DNA of 64,000 nucleotides from Bacillus mycoides (GCF_018742245.1 NZ_CP036132.1:2537001-2601000); one strand, 5' to 3'. Positions 17,925 through 27,286 are shown, counted from the first letter of the stretch. Made by a program: numbers and translations. Notes: generated by a model not told the origin, from the sequence alone.

Positions 17925-18820
17925 TTTTCAAATTCAAATTGTGAAGTCATATAAACCTCTCTAACAACTGTTAAAAAGTTCTCTAACACAACAGACTTTT
18001 CATCTAGTCTCCATCCAGCATATAAATTTATTTTCGGGGTATTTTCTTGTATTGCTTTATATATGACTCCCGATTTTTTATAACTTTCCACTGATGATGG
18101 AACGACAGAAATCCCCATTCCTGTAGCAACTAAATTCACAATCGTTTGCATTTGAATCGCTTCTTGAACGATATTCAAACTTACTCCATGTTCCCAAAAG
18201 TAACTAATAATTAAATCATAAAAATTTGTACCAAAATGACGGGGAAATAAAATAAATGGTTCATTAACTAACGATTTGATTGAAATGTTAGGTAACGAAA
18301 CTAAAGGGTGACCTTGATGTAAAACCAATTTTAAACACTCCTCAGAACAAACTTCGGAAGACAATATTTCATTATTCTGCTTAGAACGAATAAATCCAAT
18401 ATGAATTTGTTTTTCATAGAGTGCTTTTATTTGCTGGTCTGTTGTCATCTCGCGTAATATGAGCTGTATTTTAGGAAAACGTTCTCGGAATTTTTTTAAT
18501 ATCTCTATAACGGTTTCTGTAGAATCGACAAAACCAATTATTAAATGTCCTATCTTCCCTTCATCCGCAAGCTGTGTTTCTTTAATGGTTCTATCTACTT
18601 GAAGCAACGTTTGCCGTGCACCTTCTAAAAATATTTTCCCAGCATCGGTAAGTTCAACCATTCTTTTTGTTCGATGAAAAAGTTGAACCCCTAATTCTTC
18701 TTCTAATTTACGAATTTCTTGGCTTAAAGGAGGTTGTGCCATCATAAGACGTTCTGCTGCACGACTAAAGTTTAATTCTTCTGCCACCGTTATGAAATAC
18801 CTCATTTTCCGAATATCCAT
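17921..18820 (-). CDS. LysR-family transcriptional regulator
   Basis: 299 residues. N-terminal winged helix (MRYFITVAEELNFSRAAERL, then PPLSQEIRKLEEELGVQLF) and a type 2 periplasmic-binding-like effector domain (about 90-290). It looks most like the AlsR/BenM/CatM branch. Targets are not evident: the next gene upstream is far away and the downstream neighbour is convergent. Confidence 0.9.
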   Translation of the reverse strand: MDIRKMRYFITVAEELNFSRAAERLMMAQPPLSQEIRKLEEELGVQLFHRTKRMVELTDAGKIFLEGARQTLLQVDRTIKETQLADEGKIGHLIIGFVDSTETVIEILKKFRERFPKIQLILREMTTDQQIKALYEKQIHIGFIRSKQNNEILSSEVCSEECLKLVLHQGHPLVSLPNISIKSLVNEPFILFPRHFGTNFYDLIISYFWEHGVSLNIVQEAIQMQTIVNLVATGMGISVVPSSVESYKKSGVIYKAIQENTPKINLYAGWRLDEKSVVLENFLTVVREVYMTSQFEFEK

Positions 18821-18975
18821 TTCAATCCCCCTATCATTTACAACTAATAAAGCTTTCTATTTTATTATTAAAAAGTGTTTATATATCTAGTATTTCATTT
18901 ATTCTTATCAGGTTCGTTTTGCTTCTCTTAGGTATATAATATTTCATTCTCTAATTTTATTAAGAGTACAAAACA

Positions 18976-19010
18976 AGGCTAAAAAACTTATCTCAAAAGT
19001 TCTTTAGCCT
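18976..19010 (-). terminator. terminator of the two-component operon
   Basis: Stem AGGCTAAAaAACTT / AAGTTcTTTAGCCT with a 7-nt loop, 10 bases past the histidine kinase stop. Confidence 0.75.
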
Positions 19011-19020
19011 GAATCACTTT

Positions 19021-20004
19021 TTACACATTACAAAATTTAATTCGTACAACGGTACCTTTACCAACTTCTGAATGGATCTCTACACTATGTCCTAATTGTT
19101 TTGTAATTTCATATACAAGATATAGTCCCATTCCAGTTGATTCTTTAAAATCTCTACCGTTTTCTCCTGTAAAGAAAGGTTTAAACACTCTTGGTAAATC
19201 TTGCTTCGGTATCCCTACGCCACTATCGATAATTTCAAGTGCAACTGTAGTACCTTCCTTACATGCTTTTACTTTAATCTTTTCTCTACTACCTGATGAA
19301 TATTTAATCGCATTCGATATAATTTGTCCGATTAAAAATTGTAACCATTTCGCATCACTTTCTACAGTAATACCTTTATCAATTTCAAGTTCTGGATATA
19401 CAAAATTTCGGATAAAAAAGCGTTTATGTTCATGCACGGAATCATTCACTATTTGATGTAGTTGCACTCTTTCTACATAGAAATCTTGTGTAAATGCTTC
19501 TAAACGTGCGACATACAAAGCCATCTCTAACCCTTTTTTCAACCGATCTGTTTCTTCATTAATACTTTCAAAACGCGAATCCACTTCATCCTGTGTAATT
19601 AATTCTATTACAGATAAAGGTGTTTTCATTTGATGAATCCACTGATTCATAAAGGTTAAATGATCATTATTTTTTCTCTCTTGCAATTGGAGCTGATTTT
19701 GATAATGGCGATATTGCACTTCAAGCAGATCTTGAAGTGCAGTAGATACAGCTGCAAAATCAGATTTTTGAACAGATTCATCTAAAGATTGCATCGGATT
19801 TGCTAAGCGCTCATAAAAAGAACGATGTGTAAAATAGCGAAATAATAAATAACTTACCATAAAAAAAGCACCTAAAAACATTGCATATAACGCTGTTGTA
19901 ATGTGGTTATGCCCATCAAACCAATACACAAGGAATATGGACAGAAGTTGAAATACTGTAAAACAAATAAGTGGTATATGATCACGTATAAACAGTTTTA
20001 TCAT
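19021..20004 (-). CDS. BceS-like intramembrane-sensing histidine kinase
   Basis: 327 residues from the ATG at 20004, which overlaps the regulator stop as ATGA; an in-frame ATG at 20025 is less likely. Two closely spaced membrane helices (about 8-27 and 35-57) with almost no extracellular loop, then a short linker, the phospho-acceptor H in IHQMKTPLSV (about 124) and a HATPase domain with N, G1 and G2 boxes (IISNAIKYS, IDSGVGIP, GMGLYLV). Kinases of this shape do not sense the drug themselves; they read the state of a BceAB-type transporter. No such transporter is adjacent, but one lies 6 kb away at 10195-12871. Confidence 0.9.
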   Translation of the reverse strand: MIKLFIRDHIPLICFTVFQLLSIFLVYWFDGHNHITTALYAMFLGAFFMVSYLLFRYFTHRSFYERLANPMQSLDESVQKSDFAAVSTALQDLLEVQYRHYQNQLQLQERKNNDHLTFMNQWIHQMKTPLSVIELITQDEVDSRFESINEETDRLKKGLEMALYVARLEAFTQDFYVERVQLHQIVNDSVHEHKRFFIRNFVYPELEIDKGITVESDAKWLQFLIGQIISNAIKYSSGSREKIKVKACKEGTTVALEIIDSGVGIPKQDLPRVFKPFFTGENGRDFKESTGMGLYLVYEITKQLGHSVEIHSEVGKGTVVRIKFCNV

Positions 20005-20708
20005 TTTTCCATACCAGTATCCCAAGTAATATGCAGTCTATATCCAACACTACGAATTGTTTCAATCGCTCCTTCAATATGTAACGTTTTTAATTTTTTA
20101 CGCACCCGTGTTGTATTTACACTTAACGTATTATCGTCAACATAGGATTCACTATCCCATAATTTATTTAGTAACACTTCTCTACTCACAACACGCGGAT
20201 AATTTTTCATTAACGTCTCTAATAAAATGGCTTCGTTTCTCGTAATATCAATCTCTTGATTCATAAGTTTTAATACAAGTCTTTCGGGATATAAACAAAG
20301 ACCTTGTTGCTCAACCATACGTTCTTCTAGTTTCGGTGCATAATCTCCGTAAGCACGTCTTAAATGACTACGAATTTTCGCCATTACAACTTCATAATGG
20401 AAAGGCTTCGGAATAAAATCATCGCCACCATTTTCTAACGCCATAACTTGATCCATCGTGCCTTCACGAGCCGAAATAAATAATATCGGGCATGTAGAAA
20501 CCGCACGAATTTGACGACACCAATAGTATCCATCAAAACTCGGTAAATTAATATCTAATAAAACTAACTCTGGTTGTTCTCCTAAAAATATGTCTAACAC
20601 ATTTTGAAAATCCGATACAATAATTCCTTGGTAACCGTATTTCGCAACATAAGTTGATAATAGCTCTGCAATTTTCATATCATCTTCTACAATCATAATT
20701 TTAACCAT
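20001..20708 (-). CDS. BceR-like response regulator
   Basis: 235 residues, OmpR family. Receiver domain with acidic pocket VEDD (8-10), phospho-acceptor Asp52 in LLDINLPSFDGYYW, Thr/Ser in FISAREG and Lys in IPKPFHY. C-terminal winged helix ends SVGYRLH. The sequence around Asp52 is nearly that of BceR. Stop codon overlaps the kinase start by 4 bases. A BceR-type inverted repeat upstream of the transporter at 12871 makes that operon its likely target; no such site is seen before this gene itself. Confidence 0.92.
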   Translation of the reverse strand: MVKIMIVEDDMKIAELLSTYVAKYGYQGIIVSDFQNVLDIFLGEQPELVLLDINLPSFDGYYWCRQIRAVSTCPILFISAREGTMDQVMALENGGDDFIPKPFHYEVVMAKIRSHLRRAYGDYAPKLEERMVEQQGLCLYPERLVLKLMNQEIDITRNEAILLETLMKNYPRVVSREVLLNKLWDSESYVDDNTLSVNTTRVRKKLKTLHIEGAIETIRSVGYRLHITWDTGMEK

Positions 20709-20793
20709 TGTTTTACTCCTTTTCGATCCACAATCTCATATACCATTATACAAAATAAATACTACCTCTTTTCATTAAATACGTAAATTAAAA

Positions 20794-20821
20794 AAGGATG
20801 CTTTTATACAAAAGTATCCTT
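20794..20821 (-). terminator. terminator downstream of the acetamidase gene region
   Basis: AAGGATgCTTTT / AAAAGtATCCTT hairpin between the acetamidase stop at 20834 and the response regulator; on the minus strand it follows the acetamidase gene. Confidence 0.7.
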
Positions 20822-20833
20822 CTTCTATTTTTC

Positions 20834-21748
20834 TTATTTAATATTAAATTCACTCAAAGTAAATCCAAGTTTCTCCACATAATCCATTCCTAGTTCCATC
20901 CGCGCCGTTTTCAGCGGATCCACAACTTGACAAATTTTCAAATTACCTGCTGCTGATAATAAAAGAGTTGCATCAGCTTTAGGCATTTCTAATTCTTCAT
21001 GTAAAAATGTCACCATATTATGTACAGCACGATTCGCTGCATCATCTAACAATTTCTCTGAAGCAATGGTCATCATTTTTTCTTTTTGGATAGCCATCGG
21101 TAGTGGCCATTGCTTTCCTTTTATAATTTGAACTGTTACAGTTACTTCCCCAGCGACTTCTACTCCACTTACACCAATTTCACCGTCACCCATCGCAGCA
21201 TGTAAATCACCTAACGCTAATAGTGCCCCAGGGACATTGACTGGTAATAGTAATGTTGTTCCTTCTTTTATCTCTTTACAATCCATATTCCCGCCGTGAT
21301 CATGCGGCGTACCACATGAAATACTGTCTTCTTTAGGGGCCGTGCCAATGACACCAATCATCGGATTAACTGGTATTTGTAGTTCATCCGAAAATATTAC
21401 ATGTTCATTTTGGATTGGAATAATTTTTACTGTATTTTCATTTAGCTCATTACCTATTACACCCAGGTTCGCTCCTGTAGTTAAAACACCCTGCTCTGAA
21501 ATTTTAATCTTTTCAATCATTACGACTAATATATCACCAGGTTCTGCCTCTTTAATATATACAGGTCCAGTCGCTGGATTAATTCGATTCCAATCTAGTT
21601 CTTGAAATACGACATTTTCCGAATCAATTTGATTTTCAAAGCAATCATATGTTTCAAATACAAGACGGCTCCCAATTTCTACTTCAATACATGGATTATT
21701 TTCTGGTGACATTGCGTAAATGATATGTTCTTTATGTATACGATGCAT
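20834..21748 (-). CDS. acetamidase/formamidase family protein
   Basis: 304 residues from the ATG at 21748 (AGGAGAGG 4 bases upstream); the open frame extends 60 codons further but that part has no family similarity. It matches the FmdA/AmdA amidohydrolases, which release ammonia from small amides: PATGPVYIKEAEPGDILVV, CGTPHDHGGNMDCKEI and LLLPVNVPGALLALGDLHA with GDGE are the metal-site segments. The exact amide is unknown. No nitrogen-regulation gene is adjacent. Confidence 0.88.
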   Translation of the reverse strand: MHRIHKEHIIYAMSPENNPCIEVEIGSRLVFETYDCFENQIDSENVVFQELDWNRINPATGPVYIKEAEPGDILVVMIEKIKISEQGVLTTGANLGVIGNELNENTVKIIPIQNEHVIFSDELQIPVNPMIGVIGTAPKEDSISCGTPHDHGGNMDCKEIKEGTTLLLPVNVPGALLALGDLHAAMGDGEIGVSGVEVAGEVTVTVQIIKGKQWPLPMAIQKEKMMTIASEKLLDDAANRAVHNMVTFLHEELEMPKADATLLLSAAGNLKICQVVDPLKTARMELGMDYVEKLGFTLSEFNIK

Positions 21749-21908
21749 AATACCTCTCCTTTTTCGTTTTTTATCTTCCATATAATAATTAGCTTTTTTC
21801 CGTATAAGCTCCTTTTTAAAATTAGTAGTTATTTTCAAGAAAAATGCACTTAGCTCATTTTGAAACATACACTCTTTACTATAACAGGTAAAGAAAGGTG
21901 GTATTACA

Positions 21909-22337
21909 ATGCCCCTTATTCCATACAACGAAAGTGACGTTGATTTACTAGCACGTTTAATCCGTGCTGAAGCTGAGGGCGAAGGACGACAAGGTGAACA
22001 ACTTGTTGGATGTGTTGTAGTAAATCGTGTATTTTGTGATTGCTTAGATTTTAAACAACTTCGATCTGTAAGTGATGCAGTATATCAAAGTCCTGGTGGA
22101 TTCGAAGCGGTACAATACGGATACTTTTATCAACGTGCTCGTGACTCAGAAAAAGAAATCGCAAGAAAAGTGTTACAAGGTGAATGGCGATGGCCAGCCA
22201 GATGGGCTCTTTGGTATTTCCGTCCAGTCGGATCTTGCCCACCTGAATGGTATAATCAGCCATTTGCAGGACAATTTAAAAGCCATTGTTTTTACGAACC
22301 ACGTGGTGATGAATGTCCAAAAATGTATTCACGATAG
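21909..22337 (+). CDS. cwlJ: spore cortex-lytic enzyme CwlJ
   Basis: 142 residues, the same length as Bacillus subtilis CwlJ, and very similar by eye: ADVDL-type start, RLIRAEAEGEG with the likely catalytic Glu21, GYFYQRARDSEKEIARK, WPARWALWYFRP and WYNQPFAGQFKSHCFY. It degrades muramic-lactam cortex during germination and has no signal peptide because it is packed into the spore coat by the mother cell. gerQ, the usual partner of cwlJ, is absent from the window, so this may be the second (CwlJ2-type) copy. Start supported by AAAGGTGG upstream. Confidence 0.93.
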   Translation: MPLIPYNESDVDLLARLIRAEAEGEGRQGEQLVGCVVVNRVFCDCLDFKQLRSVSDAVYQSPGGFEAVQYGYFYQRARDSEKEIARKVLQGEWRWPARWALWYFRPVGSCPPEWYNQPFAGQFKSHCFYEPRGDECPKMYSR

Positions 22338-22345
22338 CAAAAATT

Positions 22346-22387
22346 AAGCAACGCAATTACCTATTCTTTTTAGTACTTGCGTTGCTT
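22346..22387. terminator. bidirectional terminator
   Basis: AAGCAACGCAA / TTGCGTTGCTT stem between convergent cwlJ and lysK. Confidence 0.85.
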
Positions 22388-22398
22388 TTAATTGTATT

Positions 22399-23952
22399 TT
22401 AGAAATCTAATAATGTGACGAATTTTCTGGCGCCTACCACATGTATTAATAAAGGTATACGTGGACCACTTGATTGATTCATAATGAGCCTATATATAAT
22501 GGTAAATAATTGTTTTTGATTTTCTTTCATTATTTTTTTATTTTCATGATGGCAAATCGGATACAATTGTTCCATTAAGTTAGAATAATCTTTATTAGAG
22601 CGAAGTATTTTACAAACTTCTACTAGCCATTTTTTCTGCCTTTCACCTAATGTGTTATAAAACTCCGTATTTTTCTCTTGATTTACCGCAATTAATTTTT
22701 CAGATTGAAAGTTTCTTATCCAATACTCTGCACGATTACTTATCGCTATCATTTCAGGTAATCCATAGCTCCTATCTATTTTCTCTAATATATCTTGTAA
22801 AATAGATGAATCAAAATTTAATAAAGGTAAAGTTCCTGCTACTTGATTAAATTTTGGATACTCTTTAAATCGGCTATCAACTCTAGAAAGTTTAATTGCA
22901 TCAAATAAATCTTCATTTCTGAGCGTTTTATTTTCATAACTGTCCCTCAGTCGTTCATATTCTGTATAATTTCGAATCACATCTTCATCAAGTCCGATAT
23001 GAAAAGCTGCGCCCGGCTTATATTTTGCAAACATAAAAAGAATTACTTCTGGTAAATACACTTTTAATAAGTCGCTAGGTGTAATACTATTCCCTGAAGA
23101 ACCGGACATTTTTTCATGATGCCCTTTAATTCCAATGAAATCATAAGCAACGTAATGGGGAGCTTCATAATTGAATATTTTCCTTGCAATTTCTTTTGAT
23201 ACATTATAACTACCCGTTTCAGATGAGTGGTCTCTCCCTCCAGGTTCAAAGATAACATCTTCTACTTCCCATCTCATCGGCCAGTCTATTTTCCAATTCA
23301 GTTTCATTTTATTTGTCTCTAATATTGATAATTCATTTTTATTTCCACATTCACATTCATACCGAACTGTTTTTAATAGTTCGGCAAAATGGGTAATAGT
23401 TGTTGCATCTTTTCCACATCTCTCACAATACAATGTAGCTGGATAAAAGCTCTCTCGTTCTTCATCGCTACACTCTCCAGTTTTAAAACCCATTAAAATA
23501 TCATATATTTCTTTTCTTTTATACAAAGACTCTAATATTTTTTCGTTGTACCTTCCACTTCTATACTCAGCATGCTGATAAATGAATTCCACTTCAATCC
23601 CAAATGCTTGTAGCGATTTCTCAAACTCTTTTTCAAAATGCTCTGCATATGAGTTATGACACCCATGGGGATCAGGAATATCACAGTACGGCATACCAAT
23701 GTATTGTGCAAAAGATAGATCAATATTTTTGGGAACTTTTCTAAACCTGTCGTAATCATCCCACGAAAAGATAAAACGAGTCTTCTTCCCTAAATCTTGA
23801 AGCGCCCTTACAACAAAATAAGTCGTTAATATTTCACGGAAATTCCCTATATGAACAGAACCAGATGGACTAATTCCAGATGCACAAACAAAGGTTTCTT
23901 TGTTTGGATTTTTTCTAATCAATTCATGTGCTACTTCATACGCCCAATGCAT
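22399..23952 (-). CDS. lysK: class I lysyl-tRNA synthetase
   Basis: 517 residues. This is the archaeal-type LysRS1, unrelated to the class II enzyme bacteria normally use. Seen: Rossmann fold with the HIGH-like motif SVHIGNF (about 31-37), a CERC...CECG zinc ribbon near 175-205, and the KMSKS-like loop KMSGSSGN near 280. B. cereus is known to carry it besides class II LysRS, and LysRS1 together with the class II enzyme can charge an unusual tRNA-like RNA. A T-box leader with a strong promoter precedes it. Confidence 0.95.
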   Translation of the reverse strand: MHWAYEVAHELIRKNPNKETFVCASGISPSGSVHIGNFREILTTYFVVRALQDLGKKTRFIFSWDDYDRFRKVPKNIDLSFAQYIGMPYCDIPDPHGCHNSYAEHFEKEFEKSLQAFGIEVEFIYQHAEYRSGRYNEKILESLYKRKEIYDILMGFKTGECSDEERESFYPATLYCERCGKDATTITHFAELLKTVRYECECGNKNELSILETNKMKLNWKIDWPMRWEVEDVIFEPGGRDHSSETGSYNVSKEIARKIFNYEAPHYVAYDFIGIKGHHEKMSGSSGNSITPSDLLKVYLPEVILFMFAKYKPGAAFHIGLDEDVIRNYTEYERLRDSYENKTLRNEDLFDAIKLSRVDSRFKEYPKFNQVAGTLPLLNFDSSILQDILEKIDRSYGLPEMIAISNRAEYWIRNFQSEKLIAVNQEKNTEFYNTLGERQKKWLVEVCKILRSNKDYSNLMEQLYPICHHENKKIMKENQKQLFTIIYRLIMNQSSGPRIPLLIHVVGARKFVTLLDF

Positions 23953-23994
23953 ATGTTACTCACCTCAATTGTATTTTTGTTTTCACATTTTCAG

Positions 23995-24340
23995 TTTTAT
24001 GCAATAAAAAAACTCCCACCCCCAAGATTATTCATCTTGAGGACGAGAGTTATTAGCTTCGCGGTACCACCTCAGTTTGTTAATACGTTACCATATTAAC
24101 CTCTTCAGGTACGGCAAAACATGCTTATACCCTATCTCTATAACGGGAGAACCCGTCGCATCATCCCTAAATGAATTAGTTCCTTGCGCAGCTCTAAGTC
24201 TTTTTTCATTAAGATTTTTACCTCCCCTTCTCAGCTACCGGAGCTCTCTGTATGTATTCATTCTTAACTACTCTTCTCTTCAACGCCAAATTATATATTA
24301 GTTTTTTACATATAATAATTTATAACGTATATATTGTCAA
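23995..24340 (-). promoter_or_regulatory. T-box leader and promoter of lysK
   Basis: Minus strand. Promoter TTGACA (24335-24340), 17-bp spacer, TATTAT (24312-24317). The transcript starts near 24305 and holds a long structured Stem I region, then the T-box itself at about 24060-24073 (GAGGTGGTACCGCG), which pairs with the free CCA end of uncharged tRNA. The terminator stem CTCTCGTCCTCAAGAT / ATCTTGGGGGTGGGAG with a T7 run lies at about 24004-24050. I did not fix the specifier codon by eye. Confidence 0.93.
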
Positions 24341-24376
24341 ATTTTTCTGAACCCATGTTAATCAAACATTTTTTTA

Positions 24377-24541
24377 CTATCTAAAAAAATGTTTGATTGC
24401 TTCTAATTGTATCTTGTGACTGCACTCATCACAACAATATGCCCCTTTTCGTTTCTCCTTAAATCGCTTATACTTTTCACTTCCTTCATATACGCGAAAT
24501 ACATTTTTACATGAGAAGCAAATAATTTCATAAAACATCAT
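24377..24541 (-). CDS. small zinc-ribbon protein (YlaI/DUF2197-like)
   Basis: About 54 residues from the ATG at 24541, with GGGGAGG 8 bases upstream; a longer frame starting at 24559 contains the ribosome site itself. Two cysteine pairs, CFSCKN near residue 8 and CCDECSHKI near 38, suggest a zinc ribbon. It looks like the YlaI/DUF2197 small proteins of bacilli. Function unknown; no operon partner. Confidence 0.65.
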   Translation of the reverse strand: MMFYEIICFSCKNVFRVYEGSEKYKRFKEKRKGAYCCDECSHKIQLEAIKHFFR

Positions 24542-24694
24542 ATGCATTTTCCTCCCCATAGTTATACGCTATTTTCGGATTATTTGAGAAGGTATTCTTT
24601 TTTATAAGTACATCTTTATTTCAATCCAACAAAAGGTTTACCTCCCTTTTTATCGAATTTTATATGTATCTTTATAGGATAGAGGTGAATCATA

Positions 24695-25597
24695 TTGATT
24701 AGAAATATAGAATTAATTGTTGATGCAAAGTCTAGCTTAGCTGAAGGCCCTTGCTGGAATGAGAAAAAACAAATTCTATATTGGGTTGATATTATTGAAA
24801 AGAAATTATGCCTTTATAATCCCGTTAATAATACAAACCGAGTGATAACTTTTGACCAACAGATTGGTTGCGTTGTTCCATATTTAGATAATATAGTACT
24901 TTTAGCTATGGAAAGAGGCTTTTACTCTCTTAATCTAAATACAGAAAAACTTACGCATATATATGATCCTGAACCACATTTATTAGAAAATCGTTTTAAT
25001 GACGGGAAATGCGATCCAGCTGGCCGTTTTTGGGCGGGCACTACTGACTTATATGGTATAAATGGCGCCGGTTCCTTGTATTCTTTAAATAATAATCTCA
25101 ACGTAGAGAAAAAAGTGTCCCATGTAAATACATCAAACGGCATAGCATGGTCGCCTGACAATACATACCTTTATTTTATTGATACACCTACTAAAAAAAT
25201 AGCCCGTTTTCATTATGACATACATACTGGTGTAATTAGCAATCCAACAGATGTTATCACCTTCCCTGAAAATGAAGGTCTACCCGATGGTATGACAGTT
25301 GATGTAGAAGGTTGTTTATGGATTGCACATTGGGGAGGCTCGAAGATTACTAGATGGAATCCCTTGACTGGAGAACAGATTTTAAGTATTCCGATTCCTG
25401 CGTTATATGTAACGTCGTGTACATTTGGAGGGCCTAATTTAACTGATTTATATATCACAACCGCCAGAACAAGAATGACGGATGCGGAACTAAAACAGTA
25501 CCCACATGCCGGTGGTATATTTCGGATTCAAACAAATGTGAAAGGTTGTCCAACATATTCATTTCGTTATGAAACTATTGGAGCTAAAACATTATGA
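24695..25597 (+). CDS. SMP-30/gluconolactonase/LRE family protein
   Basis: 300 residues, TTG start behind AGAGGTG. Six-bladed propeller typical of SMP-30/regucalcin: LAEGPCWNEKKQILYWVDI with the metal-binding Glu near residue 17, NRFNDGKCDPAGRFWAGT, NGIAWSPDNTYLYFID and LPDGMTVDVEGCLWIAHW with conserved metal-binding Asn and Asp. These enzymes open sugar lactones such as gluconolactone. It overlaps the next gene by 4 bases (ATGA), so the two are translated together. Confidence 0.9.
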   Translation: MIRNIELIVDAKSSLAEGPCWNEKKQILYWVDIIEKKLCLYNPVNNTNRVITFDQQIGCVVPYLDNIVLLAMERGFYSLNLNTEKLTHIYDPEPHLLENRFNDGKCDPAGRFWAGTTDLYGINGAGSLYSLNNNLNVEKKVSHVNTSNGIAWSPDNTYLYFIDTPTKKIARFHYDIHTGVISNPTDVITFPENEGLPDGMTVDVEGCLWIAHWGGSKITRWNPLTGEQILSIPIPALYVTSCTFGGPNLTDLYITTARTRMTDAELKQYPHAGGIFRIQTNVKGCPTYSFRYETIGAKTL

Positions 25598-26298
25598 ACA
25601 GAATCAATTACATAAGACAAGAAGAGAAAAAGTATCATGATTTATGCTATGAACAATACAAATTATTCGAAGCGGGATCTTGGCTGTATAAACCTGTTAA
25701 AACAGTTATGGGCATGCTGAACTATTTTGAAGGACAGAAAGACCTACAAATACTTGACCTTGGCTCTGGTGTCGGTAGAAACAGTATTCCGATTGCACAA
25801 AAAATCATGAATAGTGGCGGCACTGTTACTTGTGTTGATCTACTTGATTCGGCTTTAATGAAGTTACAAGTTTATAGTAAAGAATATGGTGTATTTGAAT
25901 ACATAAAAATGGAACAATCAGCAATTGAAGACTACTATATTGCTCCTAATACTTATGACTACATCGTTGCAGTATCAAGTTTAGAACATGTTAGATCAAT
26001 AGACGATTTTAAAAAAGTGCTTCAGACTATGAAAAATGGGACAAAGAGTGGCGGTATCAATTGTTTAATAGTTAACTCTAACATTCAAGAAATAGATTTA
26101 GAAACAGGAGAAGAATTAGATGCTTTAATTGAAATTAACCTTTCTACGGAAGAAATGATACGTACACTAAAAAGCGTTTATAACGAATGGCAAGAAGTAA
26201 AAGTTGAAATAAAAAATTTATCGTATGATATTGTACGTAACGGAAAACCCATTAAATTAAAAACGAATGCGATTACTTATGTCGTTCAAAAAATGTAG
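25594..26298 (+). CDS. SAM-dependent class I methyltransferase
   Basis: 234 residues. Motif I ILDLGSGVGRNSIPIA near residue 50, followed by TCVDLLDSAL (motif II acidic residue) and YDYIVAVSSLEHV. The acceptor is unknown. Its start overlaps the SMP-30 gene stop as ATGA. A lactonase joined to a methyltransferase suggests action on a shared small substrate, but nothing in the sequence identifies it. Confidence 0.85.
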   Translation: MNRINYIRQEEKKYHDLCYEQYKLFEAGSWLYKPVKTVMGMLNYFEGQKDLQILDLGSGVGRNSIPIAQKIMNSGGTVTCVDLLDSALMKLQVYSKEYGVFEYIKMEQSAIEDYYIAPNTYDYIVAVSSLEHVRSIDDFKKVLQTMKNGTKSGGINCLIVNSNIQEIDLETGEELDALIEINLSTEEMIRTLKSVYNEWQEVKVEIKNLSYDIVRNGKPIKLKTNAITYVVQKM

Positions 26299-26299
26299 T

Positions 26300-26348
26300 A
26301 TATGCGAGTGGGGGCAATCTTTATTTTATCCAGTCACCACTCGCATAT
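26300..26348. terminator. bidirectional terminator
   Basis: Perfect 12-bp stem ATATGCGAGTGG / CCACTCGCATAT between two convergent genes. Confidence 0.8.
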
Positions 26349-26359
26349 TTATGTAAAGT

Positions 26360-27286
26360 TTATTCCATTTTAATTACAATTTTCCCTCTAGTATGCTGAC
26401 TTTCACTCAAAATATGAGCTTCTCTAACTCCTTTTTCATTAAACGGCACAACCTTACTAATGATTGGTTTGATTTTTTCAACTTGGATCAAACTAGTTAA
26501 TTCGTCTAATTGATTTCCACTTGATTTTAACCATAAAAACCCTGATTTTATGCCCTTTACTTCATGCAGTGGTTCATGAACGATAGAAACTAGAACACCA
26601 CCAGATTTAATAATTCGAAAACTTTTTTCTTGTACTTCTCTGCCGATTGTATCTAACACAATATCATAATCTGATAGTAACTCTTCAAATTTATCTTTTT
26701 TATAATCAATAACAAGGTCAGCCCCTAAAAACTTTAAAAACTCTTCATTTTTACTACTTGCAGTTGTTGCGACAAAGGCCCCCAATGATTTTGCGATTTG
26801 AATTGCAAAACTCCCTACTCCGCCCGCTCCAGCATGAATTAATACTCGGTCATTTTCTTTTATTTGTGCATAATCAACAAGACTTTGCCAAGCTGTTAGT
26901 CCTGCAAGAGGTATAGATGCTGCCTCTTCAAAATTAAGATTATTTGGCATTTGCGCTACTAAATTTGATTTCACTGTAATGTATTCAGAATAAGAACCTT
27001 TCCCTATATTTTCGGGTTTCGTAAATACTTTATCTCCTATTTTAAAATGATTCACATCTTCTCCAACTTCTTCGACTACTCCAGCAACATCTAATCCTAA
27101 TGTAATTGGAAATGAAAATCGCAACTTTTCTTGTAAGTCTCCCTTTCTTATTTTCCAATCAACAGGATTGACAGATGTTGCATGTATGCGTATTAATACT
27201 TCATTACATTTAACAACCGGCTTTGGAACTTGTCTTTCTTGTAGTTCTTCAACACTACCGTATTGATTAATAACAATTGCTTTCAT
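26360..27286 (-). CDS. NADP-dependent zinc-independent alcohol dehydrogenase-like oxidoreductase
   Basis: 308 residues, MDR superfamily, quinone-oxidoreductase branch. GroES-like domain (about 25-115, with LGLDVAGVVEEVG) and Rossmann domain with VLIHAGAGGVGSFAIQIA near 145. Structural and catalytic zinc ligands of true alcohol dehydrogenases are absent. Probable role is NADPH-dependent reduction of quinones or enones. Start has AGGAGAGG upstream. Confidence 0.88.
   Translation of the reverse strand: MKAIVINQYGSVEELQERQVPKPVVKCNEVLIRIHATSVNPVDWKIRKGDLQEKLRFSFPITLGLDVAGVVEEVGEDVNHFKIGDKVFTKPENIGKGSYSEYITVKSNLVAQMPNNLNFEEAASIPLAGLTAWQSLVDYAQIKENDRVLIHAGAGGVGSFAIQIAKSLGAFVATTASSKNEEFLKFLGADLVIDYKKDKFEELLSDYDIVLDTIGREVQEKSFRIIKSGGVLVSIVHEPLHEVKGIKSGFLWLKSSGNQLDELTSLIQVEKIKPIISKVVPFNEKGVREAHILSESQHTRGKIVIKME

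Noticed and set aside
21850..21908. SigE-type promoter before cwlJ
   Set aside because: CATACACT near 21865 could be a -10, but no matching -35 lies at the required distance.
24000..24376. tRNA-like gene near lysK
   Set aside because: B. cereus has a tRNA-like RNA linked to LysRS1, but the leader shows only T-box structure and no cloverleaf.
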